A stretch of 64,000 nucleotides of DNA, taken from assembly GCF_016862895.1 (NCBI RefSeq), contig NZ_BONV01000032.1, positions 1-64,000 on the forward strand. The letters are read 5' to 3'. The stretch comes from Planotetraspora kaengkrachanensis. GTDB taxonomy: Bacteria; Actinomycetota; Actinomycetes; Streptosporangiales; Streptosporangiaceae. Position 1 is the first letter of the stretch; each line of letters opens with the position of its first letter. Positions 19,304-27,194 of this stretch are shown piece by piece. Below the pieces are notes generated by a model. The model saw only the letters and a list, made by a program, of their open reading frames with translations. It was not told the DNA's origin and searched no databases. Position numbers and translations under genes: made by a program.

Positions 19304-20185
19304 ATGAAGACGGACCTGCTGAAGGTGCCGGGCGCGAACCTGTACTACGAGGTCCGCGGATCGGGCCCGGTCCTGCTGCTGATCTGCGGCGGAGTCTACG
19401 ACGCCGCCGGATACGCCGGCCTTGCCGACCGCCTGGCCGACCGGTACACGGTGGTGACCTATGACCGGCGTGGCAACTCGCGCAGCCCGCTGGACGGGCA
19501 GCGCGAGCACCAGAGCATCGAGGTGCACGGCGACGACGCGCACCGCGTCCTGGACGCCGTGGGAGTCACGGAAGGCGATCCGGCGTACGTGTTCGGCAAC
19601 AGCTCCGGCGCGATGATCGGCCTGGAGCTCGCCGCCCGGCATCCCGGGCAGGTGCGGGTGCTGGTCGCCCACGAGCCGCCCCTGTTCGACCTGCTGCCCG
19701 ACCGCGACCACTGGAGGGCCGTCATCCGGGACGTGGAGGACGCCTTCGTCAAGGAGGGGGCCGCAGCCGCCCAGCAGGCACTCGCCGCCGGCCTGCGGAT
19801 GAGGGGCGGCGAGCCCGCGGAGGAGCCCTCCGACGAGGGACGACGCGTCCCCGGCGGCGAGCAGGCCCCACGAGGGACGCCGGACCCTGAGACGCTCGCG
19901 ATGATGGCCCGGCTGGAAGGCAACATGGAGTTCTTCATCGGCTACGAGGTGCCGCCGTTCTCCAGGTACGTCCCCGACTTCGCCGCCCTCCGGAAATCGC
20001 GGGCGCGGGTGGTGGCCGCGATGGGGGAGGAGTCGGACGGCGAGCCGCCGAACCGGGCGGCACTCGCGGTGGCCGAGCTGACGGGGACGCGACCGGTGGC
20101 GTTCCCCGGCGACCACGGAGGCTTCGGCGCGCTGCCCGGCGCGTTCGCCGCCCGACTCCACGAGGTGATCGCGGGCGCGCTCTGA
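19304..20185 (+). CDS. Alpha/beta hydrolase
   Basis: 293 residues. Alpha/beta-hydrolase fold: LLLICGGVYDAAGYAGLADRLA, TYDRRGNSRS, nucleophile elbow VFGNSSGAMIGLELA with the Ser in G-N-S-S-G, and HGGFGALPGAFAARLHEVI containing the probable catalytic His. A lid insertion at ~165-205 is charged and Gly/Pro rich. Start ATG 19304 chosen because GAGGAGG lies directly upstream. Function not specific; probably esterase or haloperoxidase-like. Confidence 0.85.
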   Translation: MKTDLLKVPGANLYYEVRGSGPVLLLICGGVYDAAGYAGLADRLADRYTVVTYDRRGNSRSPLDGQREHQSIEVHGDDAHRVLDAVGVTEGDPAYVFGNSSGAMIGLELAARHPGQVRVLVAHEPPLFDLLPDRDHWRAVIRDVEDAFVKEGAAAAQQALAAGLRMRGGEPAEEPSDEGRRVPGGEQAPRGTPDPETLAMMARLEGNMEFFIGYEVPPFSRYVPDFAALRKSRARVVAAMGEESDGEPPNRAALAVAELTGTRPVAFPGDHGGFGALPGAFAARLHEVIAGAL

Positions 20186-20248
20186 GGGATCCGGCACGGG
20201 CATGGCCCGCCGCGGTGGCGTGGGGCGGACGCCCTTGATGCTGTTCCT

Positions 20249-20965
20249 TCAGGCGTCACCCGGGACGGCGCAGCCGTCAGGGGCGCAGATCCCGTCCTCG
20301 TCGGCGAGCGCTGTCAGCGGGACGGGATCCGCGTTCTTCTCCCGCCACGCTCGGGTGATGGCGGCCAGCAGGTCGTCGGTGTCGACGGCGCCGGGGATGG
20401 CGTACGTTCGGTCGAGCACCAGGAAGGGAGCGCCGCGGGAGCCGAGGCGCTCGGCCTCCCGCTGGTCGTCAGTCACCTGAGCCAGAAAACGCCGGCTGCG
20501 CAACGCCTGCTCGGCCTCGGCGCGATCCAGGCCGATCTCGGCGGCGAAGTCCAGGACCTCGTTCGCGGTCCACAGATTGCGGGCCTGGCCGAAGTGAGCC
20601 CGGAAGATCGCGCTCCAGGCCTCGTCGCCGCGGCCCTGCTCGGTGGCGTACGCGAGCAACTGGTGGGCCAAGTCCGTCGGCCCGAGCGTGCGATCGAGGG
20701 CGTGGTAAGGCGTCAGCCCTTCTGCGTGGGCGGCCGTCTCGATCGCCCTCAGGGTCCGCTCTCCCGTCGCCCGCGGCATCCCGGCCAGGTCGAACAGGCG
20801 CCGCTGCGTGACGCCCGTCCGCGGCAGGTCGGGGTGAAGCTGGATCGACCGGTGGACCACCCGCACGTGCGCGGCATGCGGGAACCGCTCCAGCGCGCGC
20901 TTGAGCCGGTGCTCCATCAGGCCGCAGTACGGGCAGATCACATCCGACCAGAACTCGATCTTCAT
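20249..20965 (-). CDS. FrnE-like DsbA-family oxidoreductase
   Basis: 238 residues. Thioredoxin fold with an N-terminal CPYC active site (FWSDVICPYCGLMEHRL), an inserted helical domain and the cis-Pro region GAPFLVLDRTYAIPGA, typical of FrnE/2-hydroxychromene-2-carboxylate-isomerase-like disulfide oxidoreductases of the cytoplasm. A second Cys pair near the C-terminus (GICAPDGCAVP) is unusual and may cooperate in redox exchange. I choose ATG 20965 since GGAGGA is nine bases away; ATG 20971 would leave only three bases. Divergent from an HxlR regulator. Confidence 0.87.
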   Translation of the reverse strand: MKIEFWSDVICPYCGLMEHRLKRALERFPHAAHVRVVHRSIQLHPDLPRTGVTQRRLFDLAGMPRATGERTLRAIETAAHAEGLTPYHALDRTLGPTDLAHQLLAYATEQGRGDEAWSAIFRAHFGQARNLWTANEVLDFAAEIGLDRAEAEQALRSRRFLAQVTDDQREAERLGSRGAPFLVLDRTYAIPGAVDTDDLLAAITRAWREKNADPVPLTALADEDGICAPDGCAVPGDA

Positions 20966-21040
20966 GTACATCGGTCCTCCGCTCTACTTACTTTTTGTTC
21001 TTAACCGCATGGTGCATAAGATTCGGAAGGCCTACAAAAT

Positions 21041-21054
21041 GCACATTGATGTGC
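21041..21054. promoter_or_regulatory. Palindrome GCACAT-TG-ATGTGC, HxlR operator candidate
   Basis: A perfect 6-bp inverted repeat with a 2-bp spacer in the AT-richer divergent region between the FrnE-like gene and the HxlR gene, 16 bases before the GTG start of the latter. A GTGCAT half-site also occurs near 21012. Position fits autoregulation and control of the divergent oxidoreductase. Confidence 0.5.
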
Positions 21055-21069
21055 GTGGGAGGTGGCGAC

Positions 21070-21483
21070 GTGGCGGCGAAGAACGTGCGAGCGCGGGTGC
21101 GCGACGTCCCCGGACCGTGTGCGCGGTGGGGCGACGACGACGCCGACTTCATCCGTGAGGTGCTCGACCTCGTCGGGGACAAGTGGAGCGTGCTGATCAT
21201 CGGCACGCTCGCCGACGGCCCGGCCCGCTACTCCGAGCTCGCCGCCGCGATTCCGGGCGTCTCCCAGCGCATGCTGACGCTGACGCTGAAGCACCTGCAG
21301 CGCTACGGCCTGCTCGCCCGCACGGCCTATCCGGAGGTCCCGCCCAGGGTCGAATACCGCCTGACCGTGCTCGGCCGCTCGCTCCTGTCCACCGTCCTCG
21401 CACTGGCGGAATGGTCCGCCGACAACCATGCCGAGGTCCGCCGCAACCAGGAGGCCTTCGACGGCGCGACCGCCGTGGACTGA
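21070..21483 (+). CDS. HxlR-family winged-helix regulator
   Basis: 137 residues. HxlR domain: VLDLVGDKWSVLIIGTLADGPARYSELAAAIPGVSQRMLTLTLKHLQRYGLLAR, then the wing VPPRVEYRLTVLGRSLL. A Cys near the N-terminus (PGPCARWG) precedes the domain, as in redox- or aldehyde-sensing members. GTG at 21070 chosen for the GGGAGG just upstream; the longer reading frame to 20995 lies in the operator region. Probably represses the divergent FrnE-like gene. Confidence 0.87.
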   Translation: MAAKNVRARVRDVPGPCARWGDDDADFIREVLDLVGDKWSVLIIGTLADGPARYSELAAAIPGVSQRMLTLTLKHLQRYGLLARTAYPEVPPRVEYRLTVLGRSLLSTVLALAEWSADNHAEVRRNQEAFDGATAVD

Positions 21484-21548
21484 CCCCGCTCCTGTGCCGC
21501 GAAATCCGAGGCGTCGTCACGGATCTTCCGGCGGTTAGGCTCCGGAGC

Positions 21549-21773
21549 GTGAACGACTTCAAGTGCACGCAGTGCGGTGAGATCGGCCTGGAGCCGGGCT
21601 TCATCGAGGACGCGGGCCAGAGCTCGCAGGGATACCTGCGATGGATCGAGGGCGCCCTCGAACGAGGGCCGTTCGGCGGAGCCAGGAGGCTGGGCCGGCA
21701 ACGCTGGCAGGTCGACGCGTACCGCTGCCCGAGGTGCGCTCACCTGGAACTGTTCGCGACCTCGGAGATCTGA
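21549..21773 (+). CDS. Small zinc-ribbon protein
   Basis: 74 residues. Two knuckles, CTQCG at residues ~6-9 and CPRCA near the C-terminus, separated by a ~45-residue insert with a GPFGGARRLGRQRWQVDAYR block. Similar short ribbon proteins of unknown role are widespread in actinobacteria. GTG 21549 has no ribosome-binding site, but a TAGGCT hexamer lies eight bases upstream, indicating a leaderless start. Last plus-strand gene before the repeat island and convergent with the eCIS operon. Confidence 0.65.
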   Translation: MNDFKCTQCGEIGLEPGFIEDAGQSSQGYLRWIEGALERGPFGGARRLGRQRWQVDAYRCPRCAHLELFATSEI

Positions 21774-21845
21774 CGCGCTTCCCGGCGTCCGGATCGGCTT
21801 GCGGGCGGATGTGACCCTGTTGGGCGGGAGATTGCCCGACCTCCA

Positions 21846-21909
21846 GGGTGGTGCAACCCCGGGGTGGTGCAACCCCGGGGTGGTGCAACCCCAGGGTGTG
21901 CAACCCGGG
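21846..21909. repeat. Four tandem 16-bp units GGGTGGTGCAACCCC
   Basis: Units start at 21846, 21862, 21878 and 21894 with exact 16-bp period; the first three are nearly identical (GGGTGGTGCAACCCCG), the fourth is degenerate. Each unit is itself a mini-hairpin (GGGGT/ACCCC). They lie downstream of the zinc-ribbon gene and may help terminate transcription. Confidence 0.8.
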
Positions 21910-21912
21910 TGG

Positions 21913-22152
21913 TGATCATGCACAACCTCGCGAGCATGCGCGCTGACCTGCGCCAACCTCGACCGTGATCATGCACAGATTCGGCCATCACATCGTCTGC
22001 CTGGGGTTACGCGTGTCGTGATCATGCACCGGCACGTGCATGATCACGAATAGTGGACGCCCAGGTCAGACGCGTTGATCACGAATCTGCGCATGATCAC
22101 GATTCGCGTTGCGCCTGCTCAGCGGGCGGATGACCGAGGCTTTGCATGATCA
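21913..22152. repeat. Mirror-symmetric array of TGATCATGCA motifs
   Basis: TGATCATGCA occurs at 21913, 21966 and 22019, and its complement TGCATGATCA at 22037, 22090 (one mismatch) and 22143. Steps are 53, 53, 18, 53, 53, and all three left/right pairs share one dyad axis at 22032.5. No gene lies here. Between these convergent units (zinc-ribbon gene and eCIS operon) only the repeats and the hairpin are seen in the 475-bp gap 21774-22248. Confidence 0.85.
22016..22049. terminator. Perfect 14-bp hairpin at the axis of the repeat array
   Basis: TCGTGATCATGCAC (22016-22029) and its exact complement (22036-22049) flank a 6-nt loop. The hairpin sits between convergent genes and is placed to stop transcription from both sides, though it is also the centre of the mirrored array, so it may instead be a protein-binding site. 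Confidence 0.55.
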
Positions 22153-22233
22153 CACCCAAGGTTCGCTCGTGCATGATCACACCCAAGGTTCGCTCGTGCA
22201 TGATCACACCCAAGGTTCGCTTGTGCATGATCA
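22143..22233. repeat. 27-bp direct repeats, three units plus a partial fourth
   Basis: Units begin at 22143/22144, 22170/22171 and 22197/22198 with an exact 27-bp period and one base difference in the third; a fourth copy of the TGCATGATCAC start is at 22224. Each unit starts with the array motif. They end 15 bases before the stop codon of the last eCIS gene. Confidence 0.85.
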
Positions 22234-22248
22234 CGCGGGGTGGGCGAC

Positions 22249-22773
22249 TCAAGGCGTGGCGGTGTCGACGACGACGCGGACGTGGGCGGGCAGCATGCGC
22301 TCGGCAGCGGCGCGCAGCCGGTCGGGATCCAGGCCGGGCGCCTTGATGAGCACCTGGTTGGCGACCGAACCGGGAAGCGGGGTGCCGGGCTCGTCCGAGC
22401 CGACGCATCCGCCGGTGTCGACGACCTCCAGGTCCCTGCCGGTGAGCAGCCGCAACTGGTCCCGGAGCCCGTGCAGCGTGCCGCGGGCGCGCGAGTCGGC
22501 TACCGCGCGGGCGATCATCGCGCGGCGCTGGTGCACGGTCCAGTGCTCGTCCAGGCTCAGCGCCACCCAACCGGCGAGCCAGTCCAGCATGTCCTCAGGG
22601 GCGAGCTCGGGGCTCAGGTAGCTGTCCAGGCAGTCGAGCGTGGTGAACACCGGAGCGAGCACCTCGTCCAGTGCCGCGGTGAGCCGCTGGGTGTATCCGT
22701 CCTCGGCGTACAGGGAGGGCAGCGCCTCGCCGATCGGGAACGCGGTGCCGAGCCCGCTCAGGCCGCCGCGCAT
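22249..22773 (-). CDS. eCIS baseplate protein, tail protein I family
   Basis: 174 residues of the phage tail protein I type (P2 gpI/Afp12-like baseplate wedge). Seen: LPSLYAEDGYTQRLTAALDEVLAPVFTTLDCLDSYLSPELAPEDMLDWLAGWVAL, the signature of this family, then a VVDTGGC segment and a C-terminal beta-rich end. It joins gp25 and the J-like protein in the wedge that triggers sheath contraction. Last gene of the eCIS cluster, starting one base after the stop of the J-like gene. Downstream lie the 27-bp repeats. Confidence 0.85.
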   Translation of the reverse strand: MRGGLSGLGTAFPIGEALPSLYAEDGYTQRLTAALDEVLAPVFTTLDCLDSYLSPELAPEDMLDWLAGWVALSLDEHWTVHQRRAMIARAVADSRARGTLHGLRDQLRLLTGRDLEVVDTGGCVGSDEPGTPLPGSVANQVLIKAPGLDPDRLRAAAERMLPAHVRVVVDTATP

Positions 22774-24720
22774 CTAGACCTCCACCTTGATCTGGTGTGC
22801 GTAGGAGAAGACCAGCGCGTTCGGCGTGAGGTCGATGACCTGGGCCTGCGTGGTGCGTTCCCCGGTCACCGGGTCGGCCTTGAACAGCAGGACCTCCTCG
22901 ACGAGCTCGACGCCCGCCACCCGTTGCAGCACCGCGAAGACCTCTCCGGTCTGTACGGCCCTGCCGAACGGCCAGCCTCTGCCGTCCGGCCCGCCGACCA
23001 GCGGGTTGAGATAGGTCCGCAGCGCCAGCAGGGCGCGGTCGCGGACCCCGTCGCGCGAGGCGTCCCGCGCCGCCCTGAGCCGGGACACCACGGTGATCCC
23101 CTGGTAGAAGGGCGGTTCGACGACGACCCTTGCGCCGACGCAACGACGTTCGTCGAGGTGGGCGGTCACCCGGTCGCGCAGCGGCCCGGGGACCCGGAGG
23201 TCGCGGAACGCCACCTCGACCGGGTCGGGCACGGCGGGGACCAGCAGCACGCGCACGCCGGCCGCGACGCCGCGCTCGTCCGCGCCCACGGGGACGCACC
23301 GCACCCGGGCGAGGTCGGGCGCCGCCTCCCTCGCGAGCTGCTCGTAGTCCCCGGTGGTCACGGCGCGGTCCCGGGTGCGCAGCAGCAGCGGGCCGCGCAC
23401 CGCCGCGTCCTGCACGGACTCCGCGTCCACGCCGCCCGTGGCGGGCCTGCGGTTGGTCACCGAGGCGACGTACGGCACGGCGTCGCGCTGGACGACGAGC
23501 GTGTTGCGGGCGACGTTGCCCCTGCGCCCGCCGCCGGTCCGGTAGACGGGGACGCGGACGACGCCTCGTTTGGGCGGCACGCCTCCGTGCTGCCGCAGCG
23601 ACCCGTCCGCCTCCCGGACGGCGGGCCCGAACTCGATCGTCCCCTCCGCCCTGTCCACCCGGATGTGCCGGTCGCCGGGCCCCGATTCCGCGAACGAGGC
23701 GACCTCCCACCACTCCTGGAAGCCGCCGTTGCCGACCACCAGCACCACCAGGGGCTTGTCGGAGCTGATGATCGGGGCGTGTTGGGTGCCGAACCGCTGG
23801 CCGGGGATCGCCTCGCTCGTGCCGAGCACCTCGTCGTACACGAAGTCGGAGTGCACGGCCGCGACCGTGCCGCCGATGGTGGAGGCCGCGGCGGCGTGCA
23901 GCCGGGGCGAGGAGGTGTAGAACGGCTGGCCCGCGCCGGGCTCGGAGACCACGCAGCGCAGCCAGCCGGCGGCGTGCCGGCCGACCACCGACGTGACGTG
24001 CCCCTCGGGCACGTGCAGGACCACGTCGCCGGGCCGGTTCAGCCCTCCGGTGGTGTCACGGTCGACCTCACAGGCTGTCCAGCCGTCACCCGTGTAGGCC
24101 TCCCAGACCAGCGGCGGATTGCGCGGGTCCACGCCTGCGCCCGTGAGTTCGCACTCCACGCGCAGCAGCACCGCGCATCGGGGCACCGCGACGGACAGGC
24201 CGAAGTAGAGCAGGTCACCGGCGACCGGCGCCTCGGCGAAGCAGGCGAAACCCTGGCCGGTGGCGAGGTCGTCGCCGCGGTCGACCGGCTCGCCGCCACC
24301 ACTTTGTGTCATCACGCGGACCAGCGCGGACGGCGGCATGACGAGTTCGTCCTCGGTGGTGAAGACAACGGGCTCGTCCCCCTCCTTGCGCTCGGCCGCG
24401 ATCTGCGCGCCCGACCGGATCGCGACCGGCTGCCGCTGCGCGGCCGACAGCCAGTAGGTGACCTGGGTGCGCGCCGCCGTCGGCGGGAACAGGCGCACGC
24501 CGATCAGCTCCAGGTAACGCAGGTAGTGCAGGTCGGTCACCTGGTTGAGCCGGTACAGGAGCTGGTCGACCATGAACGCGAACGTCTCGATCAGCGTCAC
24601 GCCGGGATCGGAGACATTGTGGTCGGTCCACTCGGGGCAACGCTGCTGGACCAGGCGCTTGGCCTCGTCCACCAGGTCCTGGAACCGCCGGTCGTCGAGG
24701 TCGGGCACGGGCAGGGCCAT
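22774..24720 (-). CDS. eCIS baseplate assembly protein, gpJ/Afp11-like
   Basis: 648 residues. Matches the putative baseplate assembly family seen in eCIS: FQDLVDEAKRLVQQRCPEWTDHNVSDPGVTLIETFAFMVDQLLYRLNQVTDLHYLRYLELIGVRLFPP at residues ~12-80, and a J-type core near 420-600 (LVVQRDAVPYVASVTNRRPATGG..., DYEQLAREAAPDLARVRC). It forms the wedge of the baseplate with gp25 and tail protein I. The ATG at 24720 shares a base with the gp25 stop (TGATG), giving tight coupling. Confidence 0.88.
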   Translation of the reverse strand: MALPVPDLDDRRFQDLVDEAKRLVQQRCPEWTDHNVSDPGVTLIETFAFMVDQLLYRLNQVTDLHYLRYLELIGVRLFPPTAARTQVTYWLSAAQRQPVAIRSGAQIAAERKEGDEPVVFTTEDELVMPPSALVRVMTQSGGGEPVDRGDDLATGQGFACFAEAPVAGDLLYFGLSVAVPRCAVLLRVECELTGAGVDPRNPPLVWEAYTGDGWTACEVDRDTTGGLNRPGDVVLHVPEGHVTSVVGRHAAGWLRCVVSEPGAGQPFYTSSPRLHAAAASTIGGTVAAVHSDFVYDEVLGTSEAIPGQRFGTQHAPIISSDKPLVVLVVGNGGFQEWWEVASFAESGPGDRHIRVDRAEGTIEFGPAVREADGSLRQHGGVPPKRGVVRVPVYRTGGGRRGNVARNTLVVQRDAVPYVASVTNRRPATGGVDAESVQDAAVRGPLLLRTRDRAVTTGDYEQLAREAAPDLARVRCVPVGADERGVAAGVRVLLVPAVPDPVEVAFRDLRVPGPLRDRVTAHLDERRCVGARVVVEPPFYQGITVVSRLRAARDASRDGVRDRALLALRTYLNPLVGGPDGRGWPFGRAVQTGEVFAVLQRVAGVELVEEVLLFKADPVTGERTTQAQVIDLTPNALVFSYAHQIKVEV

Positions 24721-25163
24721 CAGATCTCTCCCTCGTCGTCGGTGGGAGCCGCGTGGCCTGCGGGGCCCGCGTCGTCGGGGATCACGTAGAACGGGAACAC
24801 GAGGTTGCGGGGATCGTTGTCGCCGCGCAGCGCGTACCTGATGTCGAGCAGCAGGATCCCCTGGTCCACCTGGTCGAAGTGCACGACGACGTCGTCGAGG
24901 TCGATGCGCGGCTCCCACCGTTCGAGCGCGAGGCGCACCTCCGAGGCGAGCCTGCCCGCGGTCCGGGCGTCCGCGGGCGCGAAGACCAGGTCGTGGATGG
25001 CGCAGCCGAACTCGGGCCGCATCGGCCGCTCGCCCGGCGAGGTGCCGAGGATGAGCCTGATGCTCTCCGCGATCTCCCGCTCCCCCCGGACCAGCGCGAT
25101 CGAGCCGGTCGCGTCGGTGCGCACGGGGAAGGTCCAGCCCGCGCCGATGAAGTCGGACGCCAT
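24720..25163 (-). CDS. eCIS baseplate wedge protein, gpW/gp25 family
   Basis: 147 residues. The gp25 core contains ESIRLILGTSPGERPMRPEFGCAIHDLVF, the hallmark motif of the family with the EFG element, then VRLALERWEPRIDLDDVVV and an acidic C-terminal tail. gp25 homologues couple the baseplate to the first sheath ring. ATG 25163 follows the PAAR gene stop by two bases. Confidence 0.92.
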   Translation of the reverse strand: MASDFIGAGWTFPVRTDATGSIALVRGEREIAESIRLILGTSPGERPMRPEFGCAIHDLVFAPADARTAGRLASEVRLALERWEPRIDLDDVVVHFDQVDQGILLLDIRYALRGDNDPRNLVFPFYVIPDDAGPAGHAAPTDDEGEI

Positions 25164-25165
25164 GG

Positions 25166-25456
25166 TCAGCCTCCGATCAGCACGACGGGGCAGCCCGCGA
25201 CGACGGGCGCTCCGCACCCTGTCAGGTCGCCCATGACGGCGGCGGGCATTCCACCGATCAGCACGGTCGGCACGCCGGGCCCGGCCAGCGGCGTCGGCGG
25301 GTGCGGGGGAGCCGGAGGGACCGCGGGGAACGCGCAGGCGTGCATCGTGCCCACCGTGGCGGCGGGCATCCCGCCGATCAGCACGGTCGGCACGCCCGGC
25401 CCGCTGATCGTTCCGGGGTGCCCTGTCGGGTCTCCCACGCGTGCGGCGGGTGGCAT
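25166..25456 (-). CDS. PAAR-repeat spike-tip protein
   Basis: 96 residues. Contains two copies of PGVPTVLIGGMPAA, and conserved elements GDPTGHPG near the N-terminus and AGCPVVLIGG at the C-terminus, as in PAAR-domain proteins that sharpen the VgrG tip and bind a metal ion (His/Cys residues in TMHACAF and GDLTGCGAP are candidates). ATG 25456 with GGGAG seven bases upstream; the longer open frame is not used. Immediately downstream of the spike gene it would cap. Confidence 0.85.
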   Translation of the reverse strand: MPPAARVGDPTGHPGTISGPGVPTVLIGGMPAATVGTMHACAFPAVPPAPPHPPTPLAGPGVPTVLIGGMPAAVMGDLTGCGAPVVAGCPVVLIGG

Positions 25457-25472
25457 CTCACATCTCCCGTGG

Positions 25473-27194
25473 TCAGTTGAGTTTGATGATCGCGCCGGTG
25501 ACCGTGACGTCGCTCTGGCCGCTGACGGTGACCCGGCTTCCCTTGAGTTCCAGCGGACCGGCGCCGGCGTCGAGGGTGATGCCCGAGGTCGCGGTGACCT
25601 CAACGGAGCCGGAGCCCGCGTCGACGGTCACGCCCTTCGCCGCCTTGATCACGACGGCCCCCGACTTCTCGTCCAGCGTCAGCGTCACCTGCTCGTCGCC
25701 GGTGCTGAGCCGTACGGCGCCGGGCTTCTCCACGAGCTCCAGCCGGTGGCCGGCGCGGGACACGAGTGCCCGCACGGCGACCTGGCCGCTCGTGCCGTCG
25801 ACGATCTCGGCCGACAGGCGTGGCGCGGTGTCGGTCCCGTTGTGCAGGCCACCCAGGACGTAGGGGCTGTCGAAGTCGCCGTTCTCGAACCCGACGAGGA
25901 CCTCGTCGCCGACCTCGGGCAGCAGTTCCAGTCCGCGGTCCCTGCCCGCGCCCGGCAGGGCCACCCGCGCCCAGCCGCTGGTGAACTCGCCGCTCAGCCA
26001 CGGGAACGTGAGGCACACGCGGCCCATGGCGAGCGGATCCTTGATGTTGCTGACGATGGCGGGGACGAGGCCGTGTGCCGTGCCGGACGCGCCCCGCGAC
26101 GTCAGGCCGTAGAGCGAACGGTCCTGGCGGCCCGACACGGTGAACGCGGTCGTGTACCCGGTCGAGGGCGAGAACAGGTGGCGGGTGCCGCTCAGCGTGT
26201 ACTTCCCGGCGAACGGCGCGCCGACCCCGGCGAGCGAGACCGCCACGCCGGCACGCAGCCGCGGGTTCCCCTTGGCCACGCCGTCCAGCTCGACGGCCGT
26301 GCCGCCGAGGTCGGCGGCGAGCGCGTCCGCCGCGGCCTTGACCTCGGCTTGTGTCCGGTGCCCGCTGACTCCCGCGAGGACCGTCGGAGCCGCGAACGTC
26401 CGGCCAAGCTCGGCCGGATCGGCGCCCGCCTCCTTCAGGGCCGGCGTGGCGGTGGCGGTGATCTCCTGCTTGTGCTCGTAGTCCCACCCCCGGACCTCCA
26501 CCTCGGCGGCCTGCGAGGCGGCGGTCACCGAGGCGCGCAGTGAGATCAGGTTCGCGTCGGCCTCCAGCACGAGCGGGTTCTGCTCGGCCTTCTCCGACGG
26601 GCCCGGGGCACCCGACGGGGGAGTCGGCAGGCGGAAGAAGAGCCTGCCCTCGGCCACGCCCACCTGCGCGCCCACGCGGTCGGCGAGCCGGGTGAGGAAC
26701 GTCCAGTCGCTCACGTTGTCCTGGCTGAGCTGGGTGTGCAGCCGTCCGCCGACGCCGGGCAGCGGGTCGATCCGCCCGACGGGGATGTTCGCCCGCCTGG
26801 CCACCTGGCGGACCACGTCGCCGACCGTCATGTTCGGGTACGCCGCGACGCGCCTGCCCCGCATCAGACGGTGGGCCTCGTCGAAGCCGCGCACCTCGGT
26901 GATGGTCCCCGCCGCGTCCAGGTCGAGCGTCAGCCCGGCGACCTCCCCCGTCATGAGCGGCACCGGCGGGCCGGGGTCGGAGGTCTGCGCCTTCAGCGTC
27001 ACCTTCGCCCCCACGGTCAGGCCGCCCTTGTCCACCACCAGGTGCCCCGGGTCGCGAAAGCGCAGCACGAACGTGTCGAGCAGGTTCCTGTTGTCCTCCA
27101 CGTAGCCGTGGACGAGCAGTGCGGCGATCTCCGGCGCGAGCTCGGCGCCGCCAACCTCCACCACGAGGGTGCTGGAGAACGTCTCAGCCGCCAC
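25473..27194 (-). CDS. VgrG-like central spike protein
   Basis: 573 residues. N-terminal gpD-like half (FSSTLVVEVGGAELAPEIAALLVHGYVEDNRNLLDTFVLRF..., DEAHRLMRG) and a gp5 OB-fold near residues 370-450 (AIVSNIKDPLAMGRVCLTFPWLSG, GDEVLVGFENGDFDSPYVLGGLHNG), then a beta-helix-like C-terminus with regular V-T-L/V-D-A repeats. Matches Afp8/Pvc8 rather than T6SS VgrG because of its eCIS context. GTG start overlapping the LysM gene by 11 bases. Membrane-puncturing spike, carries the PAAR tip. Confidence 0.9.
   Translation of the reverse strand: MAAETFSSTLVVEVGGAELAPEIAALLVHGYVEDNRNLLDTFVLRFRDPGHLVVDKGGLTVGAKVTLKAQTSDPGPPVPLMTGEVAGLTLDLDAAGTITEVRGFDEAHRLMRGRRVAAYPNMTVGDVVRQVARRANIPVGRIDPLPGVGGRLHTQLSQDNVSDWTFLTRLADRVGAQVGVAEGRLFFRLPTPPSGAPGPSEKAEQNPLVLEADANLISLRASVTAASQAAEVEVRGWDYEHKQEITATATPALKEAGADPAELGRTFAAPTVLAGVSGHRTQAEVKAAADALAADLGGTAVELDGVAKGNPRLRAGVAVSLAGVGAPFAGKYTLSGTRHLFSPSTGYTTAFTVSGRQDRSLYGLTSRGASGTAHGLVPAIVSNIKDPLAMGRVCLTFPWLSGEFTSGWARVALPGAGRDRGLELLPEVGDEVLVGFENGDFDSPYVLGGLHNGTDTAPRLSAEIVDGTSGQVAVRALVSRAGHRLELVEKPGAVRLSTGDEQVTLTLDEKSGAVVIKAAKGVTVDAGSGSVEVTATSGITLDAGAGPLELKGSRVTVSGQSDVTVTGAIIKLN

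Noticed and set aside
21913-22233. CRISPR array
   Set aside because: The motif is only 10-13 bp, occurs in mirrored orientation, spacers have fixed 53- or 27-bp steps, and no cas gene is present.
22097-22570. Minus-strand ORF with repeated VIMHERTLG peptide
   Set aside because: The repeated peptide is just the translation of the 27-bp DNA repeats and the rest overlaps the tail protein I gene in another frame.
22240-24789. 849-residue plus-strand ORF opposite the baseplate gene
   Set aside because: An antisense open frame caused by high GC; the opposite strand encodes a clear J-like protein with ribosome-binding and overlaps.
25473-27194. Type VI secretion system VgrG
   Set aside because: No TssJLM membrane complex, TssB/C pair or ClpV; gene order and LysM hub match eCIS.
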